DNA of 64,000 nucleotides. Origin: Lactifluus volemus (Eukaryota > Basidiomycota > Agaricomycetes > Russulales > Russulaceae). Both the position numbers and the translations under genes were made by a program. Shown one piece after another: positions 43,615 through 55,663 of the stretch; position 1 is the first letter of the stretch, and every line of letters begins with the position of its first letter. Under the pieces are notes generated by a model. The model did not search any database and was not told the origin of the DNA. It saw nothing but the letters and a program-made list of their open reading frames with translations. Location of the stretch: the NCBI GenBank assembly GCA_022376515.1, contig WTXI01000022.1, positions 62,001-126,000 of the forward strand, written 5' to 3'.

Positions 43615-46234
43615 ATGTCGGCATACATCGCTCCAGGAGAGCTTCCCTCGTTGAGCGAGGTCTGTCTGCATGGTGTGGCTTCAAATTGTGGCCAGGACTC
43701 GGGAAACGGTCATGGTGCGTGCCACGGTGTAGCACAACCAGGCTACGTATGCGGTGGATCGTCCTTCTCACCAGAGTTCTTTGCCTTTTTTTCTTTAGTC
43801 CTCGCCATGCTTCCACCCCATGATGAACATCAGACCAAGCGAACCAGGACAAACCCAGGTAAGATCCTGGTGACGGCAAGGGCTGGTCTTTCCAGGAGGA
43901 TCCGCGGACGCTTGAGTGAACTCCCGACGATGCCTTTGGACATATTATATGAGGTGCGCTGTGGCTTTGTGTGTAAAGTCTGCCATGTCTGACCGTGACC
44001 CTACCAAAGATTTTCGGACACCTTCTGCCCTCCGACTTACTCACGCTTAGTCGCGTTAATAAAGATTTTCGTCAACTGCTCATGTCTCGTCGCTCTCTGT
44101 TCTTGTGGAAGAGGTCCTACAATCTGGTATCCGACGCTCCACCTTGCCCAGAAGACATGTCGGAGCCAGCGTGGGCTCATCTACTTTTTGGAGGCAATTA
44201 TTGCTACGTATGTTATTTAACCACCTCGTCCTTTTTTTTATCCTCCTTGATTCAAAACGGGCGTTTCAGAGTTGCGGTGCAAAACCTGTGACCAAAATCT
44301 TGTTTTCACTGCGCCGTCGTGCGTGCAAGTCGTGCATGAGAATGCAGTACGTCACAACATCTTCTATTCTCAGCGATATCACCCACAGAGCTTCTCCCAG
44401 TTTAATGTGTGCTAGCACTTTGCCAAAGGATCTCAGGGAAATGTTTCGCTCAATCTCTGGTTAGCAAATTTTTTTTTGTCGGGTTACGTGATTTGACCTC
44501 ACGGCATCCAGTGCCAACCGGAAATACCATTCACCAATCAAAGCCGTGGTGTACTGAGCACATATGGGATGAAGACATCAAGGCGTTTCGATTAGAATTT
44601 AACGCACTCGCGCCCCGGGTCCTCGATCCGAATGGCTCTCCGGATGAGATGGAGGTCCTCTTCTCGGAGTTTTTGGACAGAAAGAAAAAGCAAGTCGCAT
44701 ACATCAAAGAGGTAACCTCACCAGTTGTCAGTGGTGTATGGCCTCATGTTCGAGCTATTGTCCACTTTAGCACGCCCGTGTCTGCGTTGAATGGGAGAAG
44801 GAGCGTAACGCGGATCGCAGCGCTGTGTTATCTGACGTCAAGGCTAAACGCCTCGAAGAGTGGGTCTACGTTAGAATGTGTCCTTCCCGCTGTCTCACCT
44901 GGCTCCCTTGGCAGTATCAAGGCCCGATTTGCCGAACTTGGCTATGTGGAGGAGGACGTGAAGCAGCTACGTTGGCATCGTGAAGTCAGCGTCAGCAAGC
45001 CGTTGTCTGACCGAGGTGTGTCCACAACCCTCTGAGTTTTCTCGTCTGACATCCGATGAACTAGTTTGGCAACGTATCGAACCGCTTCTTATCCCCGAGA
45101 TCAATAAGGCCAGAGACATGCGCCTGCGACATGCGGGGGATGAACGTTATCTCGAACGCCGAGGTCTCGTCGTAGACCAATGGGCAAGGTTCATGACGAC
45201 ACTCCCGCCGCTCCATCTGGCCTTCTTACCTTCGTTCCTGGGGTTCTTGTGTCAGAACCGGGGTCTGGCCTGTGCCGTAGCAATGGCCAATGACCCTGAA
45301 AACCAGACACTCAACGAGCAGACTCGCGAAGCGATAAGCAGACTCGGACCGGAATTGGAGACGGAGAAACGAGAGCGTGCGGCTATTCTACGGCGTCTTC
45401 TCCCGAGGAAGATACTTATGATGAAGGTTCGACGGATGAGCAAGTCCTTTCGCTCGCGACGTCAGTGTATACATGCGTCTCTTGTGATCAAACTATGTCC
45501 GGGCTTCACACACTGGCACATCATTGTTACGGCCCCCGAACTCAGGGTCCGGAATTGGAATTCAGCGATGAAGGCAGAATAACGGTGGAGATGCTTCTTG
45601 ACGTGATGGGACTCGGAAAGGAGACGGGACCCGGAAAGGAGACCACAGAGCTGGAAATGGACAGAAGGGAGGACAGGTTCGTATGCGTGGGATGTTCGAT
45701 GGCTACCTACGGGGGTATAAGAAACACACTACCGTGCATCGTGAGGGACTGGCGTTCTTGCGTAAGTCTAGTCTTACGATATTCGCGTTGTGCTCGCTGA
45801 GTCCCATGTCTGGCAGATCGCTCATTCGTGTTCTAAGGAACCCGAAGATCGTACATGGCTCTTAATCGGAGAAACGCTGAGGGAAGGGTTGCGATGGGAT
45901 GGGGACCCCATTTTTGGAGCTTATGCTTGCATGCGCTGCCCGCTGCCCGTCGATAGACGTTGTGGGTTTATCGAATGGCAAGGGCTCGGTGCGATCAAGG
46001 AGCATATCAAGAAGGAGTAAGTTCATTTTTTCCATGACATGGATACATTCTCTAAAGACAATCATCGTGGATAGGCACCCGAGTCGTGGGGATGACCCGG
46101 TAGAGGGCGAGGATTTCTTCTTTGATTACTCATCGAGACGATCGGGCATAACATCGACGCTAGAGTTGTCGAAAATTTATGCTGCAGCCGACTCTGGCAC
46201 GCCGATGGCCGTAGTGTCTCTGTCTCGAGAGTGA
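43615..46234 (+). pseudogene. F-box protein with zinc-binding cysteine pairs, copy 4 (one frame break)
   Basis: Same exon plan as copy 3. RGRLSELPTMPLDILYE joins IFGHLLPSDLLTLSRVNKDF; then NYCY joins SCGAKPVTKILFSLRRRACKSCM; EHIWDEDIKAFRLEF; CVEWEKERNAD; a long exon with YTCVSCDQTMSGLHTLAHHC and DRFVCVGCS; AYACMRCPLP; and EGEDFFFDYSSRRSG to the stop at 46234. Translation can start at 43615 or, more like copy 1, at 43807. Near 45403 one base is missing relative to copy 3 (LLP to EEDTYDEGSTDE changes frame), which would truncate the last third. An in-frame 18-bp tandem duplication encodes two GKET repeats (45609-45644). If the missing base is a sequence error the gene is functional. Confidence 0.7.
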
Positions 46235-46441
46235 TTCGGTTCATATCTCACGGACTTTTGGATGTTTTTATCGCATTTTTTACGGATTAAAAATCACTCT
46301 TTAATCATAGCATCAATCCTTCATGGCAGTATTAATATTAGTTGATAGCAATCAATACACCCAATCGTTATTTCCGCACGTGTCCACTTTGGGAAACTCT
46401 TTAGATCACGTTCTCCCGATGCACTTGCTCAATTTGCTCTT

Positions 46442-47294
46442 ATGGTCGTTTCATCGGATGATGACTCTGTCCTCCTCTCTTCTACCCTAACCTCCACAAA
46501 GGGCTTCCACACCACCTCTATCACACGTCTTGCCCTACGCGGCTCGCGACCGCCTTTATGCAACCTACACCTCTACTTTACGCTCTCGGCCCAACTCTTT
46601 GCAGATCCATACGAACTAGACCTTCGTCGGGCATCTTACACACTCCAACGATTCGGAGGGGGTAACTTGGAAGCTCCCGTATTCGCGTCCGGTAGTGGTC
46701 ATGGTGCGCCCTCTGGATTGTTATTGGATCTGATCATACCGGAGGAGCGCCGAGGCGGTGATGAGGAAGAGGGCGGTAGCGTGGTGGTGCTCAGCGTCGA
46801 AGTACCCCTACATGCGCGATACGGAGTGCCGAAAACGGAGGGTAGAGAATTGATCGATAAAGTCGTTTTGCCGCCACCCGAAGCGTTTTGGGCGTGCAAG
46901 CAGGACGCAGCATTCGGCCGTGGTGACCAAGGTATGTCAGGCGACGATCTCTACCAATCTCACACAATGTTTTTTTTTTTTTTGGCCTTTGAATGACTGA
47001 TCGATCGTATACACTATGTTAATAATAGGTCGCGTGCAAGTCCCCGACGCCCTGCGCGAAGTCCTCGAGCTTGCGCCCACACTCGAGCGCGCCTCGTCGC
47101 TCGTCTTCATTCCGCATGCAGAGAATTTGCAAGCGCAGATGCTTCACGTACCCGTAGGTGATGCTAGAGATGTGGCGCTGGTAGAGACGGGTACGGTTGT
47201 CGTGATCCTGGTTGCGTTTGCGTATCTGTTTCGTGCGATTGGAAGAGCGCAGTATTCGAAGGCTGTGAACGTTGGTGCGACAAAAAAAGAGTAG
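46442..47294 (+). CDS. PBN1: GPI-mannosyltransferase I stabilising subunit (PIG-X/Pbn1)
   Basis: ER membrane partner of the GPI mannosyltransferase PIG-M. Exon 1 (46442-46931) carries the PIG-X core: YELDLRRASYTLQRFGGGNL, EAPVF, VEVPLHARYGVPKTEGRE and VVLPPPEAFWACKQD. An intron of about 97 bp (GTATGT...ATAG, to about 47028) joins GRVQVPDALREVLELAPTLE. A single C-terminal membrane helix (TVVVILVAFAYLFRAI) with a short basic cytosolic tail ends the protein at 47294. Length of about 250 residues fits PIG-X better than the longer yeast Pbn1. Same strand as the CLC gene 170 bp downstream. Confidence 0.82.
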
Positions 47295-47464
47295 CTGACA
47301 CAGGTCTTGGTTGATTTTATGTCTAGTTTACTTGTTGCCAGGGCTATAGTGTGATGTTAAATTATATCGATCGTCATTAAGTCAGTTCCTGGTTCGCCTT
47401 CCTAAAGCAGCTTCGACACCTGTTCTTCCTTGTACGCCTTCGCCCCAAAAACTGAAGGCCCCGG

Positions 47465-50400
47465 ATGGCCTCACCAGTCGCCAGCACGATGGAGAGAAGC
47501 GAGTCGATGATATCTATCCCGACGTCGATAGCCACGGAGGTGCCATCGGGACCTCTCAGTGGACCGTCCGACACGACTTGGCGTCGTCAGCGTCTGTTAA
47601 GGATTGGATCAAGTCAAAACTTTGCTAATAATGAGCTAGAAGACCATGAGGAGACGGCGCCGATTATTCAACGCCGAAACACGGATCACAAAGTGGTCAA
47701 CCCATCGTATGGAACTCTGCCACACGTCAAACAAAAGAAGGCGGCTAGTCTCACCTTTCGCAAACGCCATGGTCTACCGGCACTCCCCGCCCTCCGTCTT
47801 TCTAGCTATACACCTTCCGTTTCGAGCTCACCAACTCAAGGTCACGCAACACTCGATCGGTCTTCCATTCTTCGAGTTCAACAACAACGACCGATTTCGG
47901 CGTATGACGCCACCTTTGATGCCTCAATCCAGTGCCACGACGATCTCGTCGAGGCCGAAGGTGCCGTAAGAGCGAACGGGATTCGAGTCTGGTATTCTTC
48001 CTTCTCTTCGGTCGATTGGCTTCACGACGCGATCAAAGACTCGATGAGGATGTATCGTCTCAGACGTCACAAGTCTTTACGCGGACGCATGCTCAACGCT
48101 GCCGATCGGTTGATGGGCTGGATCGTCGTCACCATCGTCGGCTTTCTCACCGCTATCGCCGCCTTTTTGATCACTAGAAGCGAGCGATGGTTCTTCGACA
48201 TCAAATATGGTTATTGTACCGCGGGTTGGTGGAAGGCTCGCACTTTTTGCTGTCCGGGTGCCATATCAGACTTCACATCGTCGACCGAGACGACTTGTGA
48301 GGCTTGGCTCTCTTGGGGTGAAGCTCTCACTCACCCCGGCGCCACTCCTTTATATCGAACCCTAGTTGGACGCTCTACCTATGCACTCTCTGCGGTCCGT
48401 TCTTCCCCCCCTTTTTTTTTTTGTTAACGTGTTAAAGACTTGCCCGCGAATTAGCTACTCCTCGCACTGGTCTCTTCCGTTCTCACCATCTATCTAACCG
48501 CTTCAACGTCTTTTGTCACTCGCAAAGAATCCGGGGTGCTTTCCCCTGAATTCGCCAGCGTGTCTGAAAATGGAAAGTCCTTTGCCCCGATACCCGATCC
48601 CCCAGCAAAGCGCAAGGTTTTGTACTACGCCGCCGGAAGTGGTATACCGGAAATCAAAACCATCCTTTCCGGTGTGTGGGCTGTCTCGACCGGTTCGGTG
48701 GCCTCTTTTTTTTTGAACAAGAGCTTTAATTTTCTAGGTTTCGTCATACACGGTTACCTTGGCGGTCGCACGCTGTTTACAAAGGCTGTCGGCTTGGTCT
48801 TGTCTGTTGCCTCGGGCCTCTCCTTGGGAAAGGAAGGTCCTTTCGTGCACATCGCAAGTTGTATTGGAAATATTTTTAGTCGATACTTTGGCAAGTATGA
48901 AAATAATGAAGGTGCGCCCATCGGTAAAAAAAAGTCATATTCCCTTTGACCCCTCATCGGTCCTCATATAGGAAAACGCCGCGAGATACTCAGCGCTGCA
49001 AGCGCCGCAGGCGTCGCTGTCGCATTCGGAGCTCCCATCGGTGGCGTCTTGTTCAGCTTGGAAGAAGTTTCTTACTTCTTTCCCCCAAAGGTGAGTCACT
49101 CACATCCATGATTTTTGTATGAACCAACACACTTTTTAGGTCATGTGGCGAAGGTATTCTCCTTTGGTACGGGCGATTGACTTGCATTCTAATTCCACCT
49201 CTTAGCTTTTTCTGTGCGATGGTGGCTGCGATGACCTTGCGTTTCCTCGATCCTTTTGGAACGGGAAAGCTCGTCCTCTTCCAAGTCACGTACGACAAAG
49301 TCTGTAAGAGTCCCTTCTCTGCGACCCATACCGTCCTGATCAGTCCGATAACTAGGATTGGCACGCTTTGGAACTGATCCCCTTTCTTCTCCTAGGCGTC
49401 TTTGGGGGCGTGTATGGCGCATATTTCTCAAAGTTGAATCACAGATGGAGCCGCGACGTGCGGAACAAGACTTGGCTCAAGGACCATCCCATCGCAGAAG
49501 TTCTATTGGTTGGTTGAGCTTTGTAGGTGCCAAGTCCATCTAGAGCTAATCGTATACCCAAAGATTACGGCGATTACGACAATCTTGAATTTCGTAAATG
49601 GATTTACGCTCATGAGCGGCACCGAGCTTGTCTACAACCTCTTTGCCATGTGTCTCCCGGGCTCACAGAATACCCACGAGGGCCTGTGTGTACTTGATCC
49701 CGGCGAGCAGACGTTCCGCGTCATGCGTATGATCGCTGTCGCGCTGTCGTAAAGGCTTCCCTCACCGTCGTGACCTTCGGCATCAAGGTTCCCGCTGGCA
49801 TCTTTATTCCCACCCTTGGTGTTGGTGCATGCGCAGGTCGCATCGTGGGACTGCTGGTGCAGTACGCGCATTGGCGTTGGCCAGCCGCAGCCGTGTTTGC
49901 GTCTTGCCCGCAAATTCGCCATGCGTGATCCCGGGACTTTATGCCATGGTTGGCGCGGCAGCCGCGTTGTCTGGCGTCACGCGAACAACGGTTTCCTTGG
50001 CCGTGATCATGTTCGAGTTGACGGACACTCTCACATATGCGTACCGGTCATGCTCGGCGTCCTTGTCGCCAAGACCATCGCGGACGCTCTCGAACCCAAA
50101 GGGATCTACGAACTCGTGATCGAGTACGCACGCCCAACTTTGTTCTGTCTTAACTTGTGCTTGATGACTATCCAATCCAGGCTTGCTCAGCTTCCATACC
50201 TCAACGCGAAGCACCAATACCTATGGGGCGGCCTGACCGTCAGCGACGCAGTATGTTTAAAAGTCCCCTTCTAGTCTTCACAGACACCCTGATAGAGGTG
50301 CCTTATCCACAGATGGACCGCGACGTGGAAGTCATCCATGTTGGACAACCGAATACGGTGCGGACCCTGCGGGATCAACTTGCAAAGCTTGTCGCCGCGG

Positions 50401-50983
50401 GTTACTCGGTCACGGGCTTTCCTATATTGCAAAGCGACTTGACCGGCGAGTCACGAATGCTTGGCTTTATCGGTGGGAACGAACTCGAGCATGCACTAAG
50501 TACGTCTTCATACCGCTTCACGAGTAGGAGGGGCTCATCTGGGGGCACGACTTGTTTTAGGCATCGTTGCGGAGGAGGCGGATCATCCTATATCGTTTCA
50601 ACCGAACCTTTTACTTTACAGATCCTTCTCGACATCATCCATGTCCTCGGTTCCGGATCACCCCGAGGATCCCTTTGACTTTAGCGTATACATGGACAAG
50701 GTATGTCCTTGCCCACGAAAGGAGGATAAAAACGCTTAATGATCACGCAAGGCCCCATTGACCATCAACATCAACTCCCCTTTGGAACTTGTACAGCAAT
50801 TTTTCGTCAAGCTTGGAGCACGATATGTTGTCGTGACAGATGCGAATGGTCACTGTGAGCTTTTTTTCCCTTCCGTCCGACAGTGGTCTCATCTCATCTT
50901 GAACATTCTTCGCAGATGAGGGCCTCATTGACAAGAATGGCTGGCTCGCGTTCCTGGGAGAGTTGGAGACGAAGGGTACCTAA
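47465..50983 (+). CDS. CLC-family voltage-gated chloride channel/antiporter
   Basis: Similar to fungal Gef1-type CLC proteins of the Golgi/endosomes. A long polar N-terminus is followed by [20 protein letters not shown]; the selectivity motifs GSGIPEIK (about 48640), [11 protein letters not shown] with the gating glutamate (about 48830) and [11 protein letters not shown] (about 49795); [20 protein letters not shown]; and two C-terminal CBS domains (about 50240-50560 and 50750-50983). The first exon runs to about 48394 with roughly a dozen more. Three single missing bases appear in the conserved core, near 49745 (IAVAL|VVKAS), 49909 (VFASCP|NSPCV) and 50040 (LTYA|VPVML). Together they return to the original frame, but each breaks the conserved protein. 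Either the gene is dead or the sequence has errors. Confidence 0.88.
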
Positions 50984-51958
50984 AATATCCCTACACTTAA
51001 CGATGAACAAACGATATCTTTTCCAACTTTCAAAGCCTTTCTTTTCAACGAAACCCATAACCCATTTCATTATCATTCATCATCCCAATTTACAAACGTT
51101 TTGATAATCAACACCACCGTGGACATGTACAACCTACTTTTGTAGTGCGGTCGACCTTTGATTCAGCTCACCGTGATGTATACCCCCGAACGGACAATAC
51201 GAGTAGTATTTTCCCCTGGACAGATTGTGGTGGCATGGAAATCTGTTGAAAGGTGCAGTACGATTGGCCCAGATCTAGGACTAACATCTCCCTTCCAGGA
51301 ATGCCAGAACTTCCGAGTCGTCATCAGCCCTTTTTGCTGAATTCAACTCGCAGACCTCACGTGGCCCCCCCACGTGCAAGCAAGGTATGTGCCTGGTTGG
51401 CACTTTGAGTTTCAGTGCAGCCTCGAGGCTGATCCGCAAATGGTTTTTTTTTTTTTTAAAAAAAACTACATTTGTAAAGCGCAATGTCATATGAACAAAG
51501 ACCTCGTCTGCCTTGAAATATTCGTCTGGTGGCTGGGGGCTTAACGTGTGGGAACGATGGGGGAGTGGCTGTGTGAGGGGTTGGGAGGGATGCTGGTTTA
51601 ATCGGCTGCCTCGTTTTTGATGGAGATCGTATCAGATCACGTGCATCCGCCTACATGGTCGCTGCCATGTCTGTAGCTTGGTGGGGCGAGCACGAGCGCC
51701 TGTTACGAGATTCTAAGGAAACGAATCAAAGGAAACCGAAGCAAGGAAATGAAACAAGGAACGAATCAAGAAAATAAATGCAACAAGAGCAAGTCCGAAG
51801 AAGGGACCGTTTGGCGCTTCCCTGGTCAGTAACGTAATTTACAGCACAGCCGGACGCGCCCGTGACTCAGCGCAAAACTCCCAACTGGTCTCATTTCGTT
51901 CCGGTCAATTACCGATGACTCGAGCGTCCACGAATGTAACGTCATGGGCGTACTATAT
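50984..51958. other. Spacer before the ABC genes
   Basis: No gene recognised. Contains a T-run/A-run (about 51442-51466) that could form a hairpin, and a CACGTGCAAGCAAGG motif near 51370. Confidence 0.45.
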
Positions 51959-51959
51959 A

Positions 51960-54728
51960 GTCGACACAGACCAACTATGCATCGCCCATCGCCTCATCCT
52001 TCCATACTTCTACCACTGGCATTAAGACATGGAGAAAGAGTCTTCAAGGACCAGCGAAATGGGCGGCCTTTGAACCGCGTGATGGAAAGGTCGTCGAACA
52101 CCGCAAGCTGGGCGTGTGGGACCTCTACATCGAGCGTGACAAGCTACTGTCGTATTTGCCTGCTTCGTTGAAGATCGACGTTTATGTTGGGATGTGGAAC
52201 GATACCCCTTATCTTTGGAGGACTATACGCGACATTTGCACCATATCCTGGCCATTGTTATCACTCTTTCTGATCCTTACTCTGGCCCAGTCCTTACTCC
52301 CATCTTTGAGTTTATGGTGGGTGGTTTTTTTCCATTCCGTTCAATGAGGCAAGACGCTCATAGTAATGGCTTTCAGGTACTCGGGACAGCTCCTTAGCAT
52401 CGTAAGCATCGATCGAATGCCCTACCTTGACTCACTGGAACTGACCCTCTTTTTCGGTTTGTTCCTTTTCAGGTTGAAACTGCAGTTGAAAAGCATACCG
52501 TCGACACGCGTTTCCTGTTCCAAACTGCCGCTGGACGCGCGCTCTGCACAGCGCCCAGTATTTTATCAGCATTGCATCGGAGATGGTGTCTCAAGCCCTC
52601 AATAGTCGTTGCAGGCAATTTTACTCGACACGCATTTTTCATGCCGTGGCTCGCCTTGACGTTCCCACCTGGGATGATCCAGCTGTGGCGGCACATATCA
52701 ACGGGCTCTTTACGGATTCTCATCGTACCAACACATGGGACACAGTGGCGACCTTGATAGATACAGGATCTGCTTTCTCAGAGTGCTTTCCCAGACAGCT
52801 GTGCTGTGGGGTGTCCTTCGGGAGCAGCAGGATGGTCTACTCCTCGCCCTGTCATCGTTTTCCAGCGATCTGTTAACCTATTTCGATATGTCAAATACTT
52901 ACCTATTGGGCGGAGGTAGGTCATTCTTTACACGTGCTGACCCTTGCTGAATGATGATTTCAGCTTGGGCCGCCACTACGCGCAATCAGGACTACATCAA
53001 GATAGAAGGTCTCAAGCGCCTGGTCCACAATCCCAAGCATCGCAAGGAATTTGTCGCCGGTGGCCTTTCTGAGTACCTTACCACAGGTATGTCGAACGCT
53101 CGAAATAGCGAGTTTTGCACTGAGCTATTTCACAGAGTACCGTACTCTATCTGACCGGGTTGGGAGACACGCGACTGATTTCTGGACCTCTTACTTCGAT
53201 GGTTGGTCTGATGGCGCATTCCGGCCCATCCGCCTTCTAAATCTCCCGTTGAGCGAACTGCCCAGGTGCGTTTACATGGGAACATCTTTTTCTGTACAAT
53301 CCGATCTCAGGCTACTTCAGGTTATTTTTGCCCTTCGAGCGGCCAACAACCGTCATCGATCCCTGTCTCCCTCGCCTCCCTTCATCTGATGAAAGATGCT
53401 TCGAGAATGTTCATGACAAGCATCAGAATGGTCCTACAGAAATCGAAGACCTTTTCCGAGCAACTTTCCGCCCTGAGAAAGTTATTCGAGGCTGGGAACA
53501 TTATAAACAAAGTCGTAGATGGAACTACTCCATATCCGGAGAATGAACAGTCGCTGCGTTATGGCATATCGTTGGAGTTCAGGTACTCTCCTTCTGTTCT
53601 TTGCATATAGTCCAAGATGTTGGCTGACCTGAATGTGATCGCCAGAAATGTGTCGTTTCGGTATCCCGGCAGTGAGAAGTACGCTCTGCGCGACGTTTCC
53701 TTTAAAGTTCGGCCCGGCCAACTTTGTGTACGTCCATCCGCGTTATACCCTCACAGGTTACGAAGGAGGCTCACCTCCCATCGTATGGCAGGTCATTCTT
53801 GGTCCCAATGGATCCGGGAAAAGCACAATCGTGAAGCTTTTGGCTCGTATATACGACCCTACGGAGGGAGCCATCCTCGTTGACGGACAGGACATCAAGA
53901 CGTTCCGGCTGGCAGATCTTCGGCGCGCGATGGCAATCTTGTTCCAAGACTATACCCTCTTTCCCCTAACAGTAGGTCCATTCGCTCGTGCGTTTTACCC
54001 AAGCTTATCCATGTTCACAGATTAGAGATAACATTGCCCTTGGCGATCCTACTCATGCACATGACAATGACGCAATCGAGCGGGCGGCGCATCTAGGTGG
54101 CGCGACCGAGGTTATTTCTCGCCTCTCAGAGGGCTTTGATGCGTATCTCGAACGGCCTGTCCGTGATCAGTACTCGGGACTGCCGGATGGAACGACAACA
54201 CTTTTTGGGCGGAAGGTTGACAATGGTTATTTGCGAGGTATCATGGATTCTCCAGCCGATATTTCAGTGAGCGGTGGAGAGATGCAGAGGATTGCTGTGG
54301 CAAGAACGTTCATGCGCTCAAGTTCTTCTTCTTCTGCGGAGCAGAAAGTCGGAATGCTACTGTTCGACGAGCCGAGTGCCTCGTTGGATCCCGCTGCGGA
54401 GCACGGTACGAACTCACTCCACCATGAGTCCATCCAATCGTTGATACTAAGCCTGTTTATAACCAGATCTATTCTCTCGGCTTCGAGAGATGCGCGGAAG
54501 TAAAACACTGATATTCTCTACGCATCGGTTCGGAAACCTTACGCGGCACGCAGATATCATCTTGTGTGTTTCTTTTGTTTTAGCTATCCTTTGCATTGAC
54601 TAACCTCTGAACCCAGATATCTGAACGATCGCGTAGTTCTTGAGACGGGCACTCACGAAGAGTTGATGAAGCGCGAGGGCTCCGATTACGCTCGTCTGTG
54701 GCAGATTCAAGCTCAAGCATTTTTGTGA
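51960..54728 (+). pseudogene. Half-size ABC transporter, copy A (start missing, frame breaks)
   Basis: Layout: LGVWDLYIERDKLLSYLPAS, then PYLWRTIRDICTISWPLLSL entering a hydrophobic helix, a membrane region to about 53280, then one nucleotide-binding domain. The NBD is complete: Walker [10 protein letters not shown] (53801-53827), Q-loop [13 protein letters not shown], signature SVSGGEMQRIAVARTF, Walker B GMLLFDEPSASLD and H-loop FSTHRF. The final residues are WQIQAQAFL, TGA 54726-54728. The first exon frame has no ATG after the stop at about 51957; the ATG seen in copy B aligns with CAG here. Frames also break near 52551-52570 and 53350 relative to copy B. An upstream start exon spliced at the TATATAG acceptor cannot be excluded. 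Substrate unknown. Confidence 0.75.
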
Positions 54729-55663
54729 ATACAGGCAAAAACATGATTGGTCAAACATGGTTGGGGATTCGACTGTTGCTGGATCGGGATTTCTGAAACG
54801 TCCTTGAATTGAGTATCGTACAGTAGAATGACGTGACGACAAGAGAATTGTATACTGTAGCAAGTACAGACCATAATTCGGTCTGTGAGTTAGTGTGGTT
54901 ATTCTCATACAGCGGGTACAGACGGACTAAGAGCAGATCAGTGGTGGAGCGGAGAGCAGCCTGAGAAGGTTGATGTAAAAGATAAGGGTACTAGCCTCAG
55001 CCTTTGGGAGAAAAATAGTGCGTGTAGTAGGTAGGAAATGAAAAACGCGTAATAGTCTCGGCGGAAGATCCAGGGAAGGTGGAGGACACGCGGCGTCAGT
55101 GACGTACGTGTGCGGAAAGAATTAGACGCCCGCGAAACGTCCAAGGATGCCCACCGAACACAAGGATGCACTGACAATGAGAAGCCGCAAGTGTAGACAT
55201 TACGGGGGTGAGATGTGACGAGTCAGGCAGTATGAGGCGAGTTGACGAGCGACCAGACGAATGTTGAGATGAAAAGAATCATAATGCGCAATACAGGCTT
55301 GAACTGTACTACTTGTGGATGCGGAGATAAGAAAAGCTTGACCAATGGAGCTATTTGGTGACAATCCTGGCAGGATACTGTAGTATCCAACTAGTGGACG
55401 CCATCATCAGATCGCCTCAGCAAGACTGCCTCCAAGTCGATTCATCGATTCGTCCCGGATGGACTCGGATACGGCGTGGAAAGAAACAGCTTTATTGACC
55501 AGTTCTCTGGCTGTGCTTGAAGTACTCACAGGTTTACTCGCGCGTATTCGTTCACGTTTGTTTGTGTGTGCGAAGGAAATGCGGCGGACCGCAGCATAGT
55601 AAGCGCTAATATTGCGGGCGCTTGTTGCGCAGTTAAGCGTGTTGAACCGCACGCATTATTACT
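54729..55663. other. Spacer between the two ABC copies
   Basis: No gene recognised; weak frames only. The last part should contain the promoter of copy B. Confidence 0.45.

Noticed and set aside
51442..51466. T-run followed by A-run as a transcription terminator
   Set aside because: It lies about 460 bp beyond the CLC stop; intrinsic terminators of this type are bacterial, and here it is a simple homopolymer pair.
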